Shown piece after piece: positions 60,179 through 64,000 of a DNA stretch of 64,000 bases (position 1 is the stretch's first letter; each line of letters starts with the position of its first letter). A model generated the notes under the pieces. That model did no database searches, had not been told where the DNA came from, and was given only the letters and a program-made list of their open reading frames with translations. Location of the stretch: NCBI RefSeq assembly GCF_042686125.1, contig NZ_JBHUOV010000001.1:868001-932000 (forward strand). Reading direction: 5' to 3'. A program made the position numbers and the translations under genes. This DNA is from Oceanihabitans iliipiscarium (GTDB lineage Bacteria > Bacteroidota > Bacteroidia > Flavobacteriales > Flavobacteriaceae).

Positions 60179-61789
60179 ATGATTAATCATACTCAAGCAG
60201 CGAAAACGATTTCGTTAGAACAATACGGAATTAAGAATGCAAAAGTAAATTATCAACTATCACCAGATCAACTACACGACATAACAATAGAGAAAAACCA
60301 AGGTGTTGAAGCGTCTTCTAAAGCTCTTGCGGTCAATACCGGAGAATTCACAGGTCGTTCGCCAAAAGACAGGTTTATTGTAAAAGATGATATCACAAAA
60401 GATCGTGTTTGGTGGGGAAATATTAATATCCCTTTTGATTCTGATAAGTTTGAAAAATTATATGATAAAGTTGTTAATTATTTATCTGAAAAAGAAGTTT
60501 TTGTAAGAGATAGTTACGCTTGTGCAGACGAGAATTACAAGCTTAATATTAGAGTTATAAATGAGTACCCTTGGAGTAACATGTTTGCTTATAACATGTT
60601 TTTAAGGCCTACTGAAGAAGAGTTAAAAAACTTTTCTCCAGAATGGACTATTGTTAATGCGCCAAGCTTTATGGCAGATCCAGAAGTTGATGGTACACGT
60701 CAACATAATTTTGCGATATTAGATTTCACTAGAAAAATTGCTTTAATTGGAGGTACAGGATATACAGGTGAAATAAAGAAAGGCATTTTTTCAGCATTAA
60801 ATTTTGTACTCCCTGTTTTTAAAAACACATTGCCAATGCACTGTAGTGCTAATGTTGGTAAAGATGGTGATACCGCAATTTTCTTCGGATTATCAGGTAC
60901 AGGAAAGACCACACTTTCAACAGATCCAGATAGGAGCTTAATTGGAGACGATGAGCATGGTTGGACGAGTGAAAACACCGTATTTAACTTTGAAGGAGGT
61001 TGTTATGCTAAAGTAATTAACTTGTCGGAAGAGCAAGAACCAGAGATTTATTCTGCGATTAAAAAAGGAGCGATACTTGAAAATGTGATTATGAATGAAG
61101 CAGGTGAAGTGGACTTTAAAGATACTTCTATCACTCAAAACACAAGGGTGAGCTATCCTATTTATCATATTGAAAACATACAAGTGCCATCAATAGGTAA
61201 AAACCCAAAAAACATTTTCTTTTTGACGGCTGATGCGTTTGGAGTTTTGCCTCCAATTTCAAAGTTAACACCTGGTCAAGCAGCCTATCACTTTATTTCA
61301 GGCTATACGGCTAAAGTTGCTGGAACTGAGGCAGGAATAGACGAGCCATTACCAAGTTTTTCAGCTTGTTTTGGAGCTCCATTTATGCCTTTACATCCTG
61401 CAAAATATGCTGAAATGTTAAGCAAAAAAATGAAAGAAGCTGGAGTTAATGTTTGGTTAGTTAATACAGGTTGGACTGGTGGACCTTATGGTGTTGGAAC
61501 AAGAATGAAATTAAAGTATACACGAGCAATGATTTCTGCTGCTATGGATGGAAGTCTTGAAGCTGCTAATAAAGATAATTACCATATACATTCTGTGTTT
61601 GGAGTACAGCAACCAAGAACATGTCCAAACGTTCCGACAGAAGTTTTAAGTCCGAGATCAACATGGAATAATGATGAAGGCTATTATAAAACAGCGTATA
61701 AATTATCAGACTCTTTTAGAGATAATTTCAAAAAATTTGAAAGTTACGCGAATCAGGAAATCATAGAAGGTGCTCCTAATGTTAGGTAA
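60179..61789 (+). CDS. pckA: phosphoenolpyruvate carboxykinase (ATP)
   Basis: A 536-residue enzyme that converts oxaloacetate and ATP to phosphoenolpyruvate, the entry step of gluconeogenesis. Motifs are NTGEFTGRSPKDRFIVKD, MHCSANVGKDGDTAIFFGLS, the kinase loop FGLSGTGKTTLSTDPDRSLI, IGDDEHGWTSENTVFNFEGG and WLVNTGWTGGPYGVG. The length fits the ATP-dependent family. Single-gene unit. Confidence 0.97.
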   Translation: MINHTQAAKTISLEQYGIKNAKVNYQLSPDQLHDITIEKNQGVEASSKALAVNTGEFTGRSPKDRFIVKDDITKDRVWWGNINIPFDSDKFEKLYDKVVNYLSEKEVFVRDSYACADENYKLNIRVINEYPWSNMFAYNMFLRPTEEELKNFSPEWTIVNAPSFMADPEVDGTRQHNFAILDFTRKIALIGGTGYTGEIKKGIFSALNFVLPVFKNTLPMHCSANVGKDGDTAIFFGLSGTGKTTLSTDPDRSLIGDDEHGWTSENTVFNFEGGCYAKVINLSEEQEPEIYSAIKKGAILENVIMNEAGEVDFKDTSITQNTRVSYPIYHIENIQVPSIGKNPKNIFFLTADAFGVLPPISKLTPGQAAYHFISGYTAKVAGTEAGIDEPLPSFSACFGAPFMPLHPAKYAEMLSKKMKEAGVNVWLVNTGWTGGPYGVGTRMKLKYTRAMISAAMDGSLEAANKDNYHIHSVFGVQQPRTCPNVPTEVLSPRSTWNNDEGYYKTAYKLSDSFRDNFKKFESYANQEIIEGAPNVR

Positions 61790-61894
61790 TTAATTAGGCA
61801 AATTGCACAAAATTTAGTCAGAATAGTTAAATTAGGGTTTGTTTGTAAAATAATAAAACAGTAATTTTACAGATTAATCTTAAACCCTAAAACT

Positions 61895-62872
61895 ATGAAA
61901 AAAACTACTTTTAGTATAGTTTGTTTTTTTGTTATGCAATTAAGCCTACTAGCACAATGTCCAGGAACACCTCCAGTTGGTTATACATGTATTCCAGATG
62001 CCAATTTTGAACAGGCTCTAATTGACTTTGGTTACGATACCGAAGGGACTTTAGATGGTCAAATGTTAACTATTGATGCTGTTTCTAGACCAACACTTTC
62101 AATAATCAATAGAAGCGTTTTAGACTTTACTGGTGTGGAAGCATTTGCGAGTATAACATCTCTTGATGTGTCTTACAATCCAGGAATAGTAACTTTAGAT
62201 ACGTCTTCAAATACATTATTAGAAAGCTTAAATACTGAAGGCTGTACAGCTTTAGCAAACTTAGATTTAACTAATAATACAGCGTTAACAAGTATTAATT
62301 TATTCAACAATGATTTAAGTGCTTTAGATTTATCTAATAATTTGTCTTTAGAAACGATTAATATTAAACAAAACCAATTAACTAGTCTTGATTTTTCTAA
62401 TCATACAGCGCTTACTAGTGTGGATGTTAAGAACAATATGTTAACATTTTTAGACATGCGCAATGGTTTTAATTCGAATATCACTTTTTTCGATTCAGAT
62501 TTCAATCCTAATTTAATTTGTTTGTTTGTAGATGATTCAAGTGCACCTTATTTAACAACTTTACCTTGGATTATAAGTTTTGCGACTACTTTTGTGAATA
62601 ACGAAGCAGAATGCAATACTTTGAGTACTGAAAATATAGATCGTGTTTCATTTCATTTATACCCTAATCCTGCAAGTGATTTAATTTATATTTCTTCAAG
62701 TGCTTCTGATGCTTCGTTAGAGTTGTATGACATTAATGGAAAGCAGGTGATAACTAAATCTATTCTTTTAGGGAATAATACACTTGATATATCGAAATTA
62801 AATGCAGGTATTTATATTGCAAAGTTGCTCACAAAAAACAGCGTTGAAACCACAAAATTGATAGTGGATTAA
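61895..62872 (+). CDS. secreted leucine-rich-repeat-like protein with T9SS type A sorting domain (first tandem copy)
   Basis: A 325-residue exported protein. It has a signal peptide (1-20, ending LLAQ), then CPGTPPVGYTCIPDANFEQA and an LRR-like solenoid (about 85-190) with units such as LANLDLTNNTALTSINLFNN, LSALDLSNNLSLETINIKQN and LTSLDFSNHTALTSVDVKNN. The T9SS type A domain spans about 250-325 (FHLYPNPASDLIYISS, LELYDINGKQV, LNAGIYIAKL). It probably works at the cell surface; the ligand is unknown. A promoter-like TTTG-20-TAATTTTA lies just upstream. A paralogue follows. Confidence 0.85.
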   Translation: MKKTTFSIVCFFVMQLSLLAQCPGTPPVGYTCIPDANFEQALIDFGYDTEGTLDGQMLTIDAVSRPTLSIINRSVLDFTGVEAFASITSLDVSYNPGIVTLDTSSNTLLESLNTEGCTALANLDLTNNTALTSINLFNNDLSALDLSNNLSLETINIKQNQLTSLDFSNHTALTSVDVKNNMLTFLDMRNGFNSNITFFDSDFNPNLICLFVDDSSAPYLTTLPWIISFATTFVNNEAECNTLSTENIDRVSFHLYPNPASDLIYISSSASDASLELYDINGKQVITKSILLGNNTLDISKLNAGIYIAKLLTKNSVETTKLIVD

Positions 62873-62944
62873 TTCTGATTGATTACAATATTCTTTAAAA
62901 CAGACTAATAGCAAATAAACTCTTAAACTTTAAAACAATTAATT

Positions 62945-63928
62945 ATGAAAAAAATTACTCTTTTACTAGCAATATGTTTTGCTTTTCAATTTAACGCATT
63001 TTCACAATGCCCAGGTTCACCAGATCCAGGATTCGTTTGTGTACCAAATGCAGATTTTGAACAATTTTTAATTTCAACAACGACAATTAATGGTCCTTTA
63101 GATGGTCAAATATCTATTGCAGAGGCAAGTGCAGTTGTTGGAACACTTAATTTAGGTGGTTCTGCGCCTTATAATGCTATCGATGATTTTACAGGTATTG
63201 AAGCGCTAACTGGGATTACTGAATTAGTCATCACTTATAATTCAGTGGTAACAAGTATTGATGTTTCTGCGAACTCAAGTTTAACGACGCTTAATGTAGA
63301 AGGATGTACTTCAATGTCTTCTATTACAACAGGAGCAAATACAACTTTAAGTTCATTACTTATGGCTGGAGCAGCTGCAACGACTATAGATGTTTCTTTA
63401 AATTCTGGATTAACAACTGTTGATGCTAGATTTTCAGATTTAACGTTATTAGATTTGTCTAATAATTCAGCTCTTGTAAGCTTACAATGTAGAAACACTT
63501 CTTTAACTAGTTTAGATATGCGTAATGGAAACAACGCGAATGTCACTCAATTTAATTCTGATTTCAACAGTAATTTGGTTTGTATTTTTGTAGACGATAA
63601 AACAGCTCCTTATTTAGCGACTTGGTCTAAAGATGCACTTAGTACTTATGTTGATAATGAAGGTGAGTGTAATACACTAACTCTTGAAGACGCAAATCAA
63701 GTTGTGTTTGAGATGTATCCAAACCCAACCAAAAACACAGTGTTTATTAATGCTAATGCTCAAGACACTCAACTTTCTATTTATGATATAACTGGAAAAT
63801 TAGTACTTAATAATGCATTGTATTTAGGACAAAATACTGTTGATGTTAGTCAAATGACTTCAGGGATTTACTTAGCTAGATTTACAGCTAATGGAAATGT
63901 TCAAACTAAGAAACTGATAATTCAATAA
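62945..63928 (+). CDS. secreted leucine-rich-repeat-like protein with T9SS type A sorting domain (second tandem copy)
   Basis: A 327-residue paralogue of the preceding gene, colinear throughout. It has a signal peptide (1-20), CPGSPDPGFVCVPNADFEQF and a degenerate repeat region (about 85-190; LTTLNVEGCTSMSSITTGAN, LTTVDARFSDLTLLDLSNNS). A nearly identical CIFVDDKTAPYLATW segment comes before the T9SS type A domain (FEMYPNPTKNTVFINA, LSIYDITGKLV, MTSGIYLARF). The repeats are less regular than in the first copy. A terminator follows. Confidence 0.85.
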   Translation: MKKITLLLAICFAFQFNAFSQCPGSPDPGFVCVPNADFEQFLISTTTINGPLDGQISIAEASAVVGTLNLGGSAPYNAIDDFTGIEALTGITELVITYNSVVTSIDVSANSSLTTLNVEGCTSMSSITTGANTTLSSLLMAGAAATTIDVSLNSGLTTVDARFSDLTLLDLSNNSALVSLQCRNTSLTSLDMRNGNNANVTQFNSDFNSNLVCIFVDDKTAPYLATWSKDALSTYVDNEGECNTLTLEDANQVVFEMYPNPTKNTVFINANAQDTQLSIYDITGKLVLNNALYLGQNTVDVSQMTSGIYLARFTANGNVQTKKLIIQ

Positions 63929-63945
63929 TCACAAAGTATTGATAT

Positions 63946-63979
63946 AAAAAAAGCGCAACCTATAGGTTGCGCTTTTTTT
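63946..63979 (+). terminator. intrinsic terminator of the tandem secreted-protein genes
   Basis: A perfect 15-bp stem AAAAAAAGCGCAACC/GGTTGCGCTTTTTTT (63946-63960 with 63965-63979), loop TATA. Confidence 0.92.
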
Positions 63980-64000
63980 ATTCGTTAAGGTAAGGTTCTT

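Noticed and set aside
61900..63900. Repetitive AT-rich pattern that could suggest a satellite or CRISPR-like array
   Set aside because: It is protein-coding leucine-rich-repeat sequence in two paralogous secreted proteins; there are no constant repeats with unique spacers.

Overview
The window is chromosomal DNA from a low-GC member of the Flavobacteriaceae (Bacteroidota). The evidence is gldD and gldE behind mutY and ssb, proteins with type IX secretion (T9SS) sorting domains, a PorP/SprF-like protein, a ribosomal protein L21 with a helix-hairpin-helix extension, and promoters of the Bacteroidota type (TAnnTTTG near -7, TTTG near -33). Genes generally lack a Shine-Dalgarno sequence. No rRNA, tRNA, CRISPR array, insertion sequence or prophage was recognised. 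Genus cannot be fixed from the sequence.

Layout. 1-3046: the end of a large T9SS-secreted protein, its PorP/SprF-like partner and an OmpA/TPR/PD40 protein. 3111-5339 (minus): an RNase E/G with a structured leader, a 30-residue very basic protein and an HU protein. 5473-8969: mutY, ssb, gldE, gldD. 9024-15796: a Cys-rich heavy-metal-domain lipoprotein, a DMT permease, an active/inactive M16 peptidase pair, and rplU-rpmA. 16040-25640: a catabolic locus with a sodium:solute symporter, acyl-CoA ligase, two alpha/beta hydrolases, a helical protein of unknown function, a TonB-dependent receptor and a 3-hydroxybutyrate dehydrogenase-like SDR. It looks like an uptake and degradation pathway for a hydroxybutyrate-type ester or oligoester. 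25745-28852: a lone 1035-residue SIR2 / P-loop NTPase / cold-shock-like protein, the best candidate for an accessory anti-phage defence gene and the most unusual item here.

28853-35492: a DUF1569 protein, ahcY, and a tightly overlapping six-gene operon (phosphopantetheinyl transferase, GGGP-synthase family, pnuC, nicotinamide-riboside kinase, DUF4301, arfB-like). 35545-37932: a TPP riboswitch and the TonB-dependent receptor it controls, probably for thiamine or a precursor. 38170-46174: small lipoproteins, greA with a terminator-like leader hairpin, a HIT protein, an orphan histidine kinase, a flavin reductase, a DUF3127 protein with an SSB-like tail, a short-chain fatty acid permease, aat, tag and a thioredoxin-fold protein. 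46171-50036 (minus): ftsX, lipoprotein, DUF3098, uppP, truB and a TonB-like protein. 50147-54311: a UbiA-like protein, leuS and a BamE-like protein. 54467-59619: alanine dehydrogenase, zinc metallopeptidase, a secreted T9SS protein, an Lrp regulator and saccharopine dehydrogenase. 59721-63928: DUF423, pckA and two tandem secreted LRR-like T9SS proteins.

Three copies of a degenerate intergenic hairpin element lie just downstream of minus-strand genes (29393, 38079, 58121), all in the same orientation. Most transcription units end in clear intrinsic terminators, many of them bidirectional between convergent genes.
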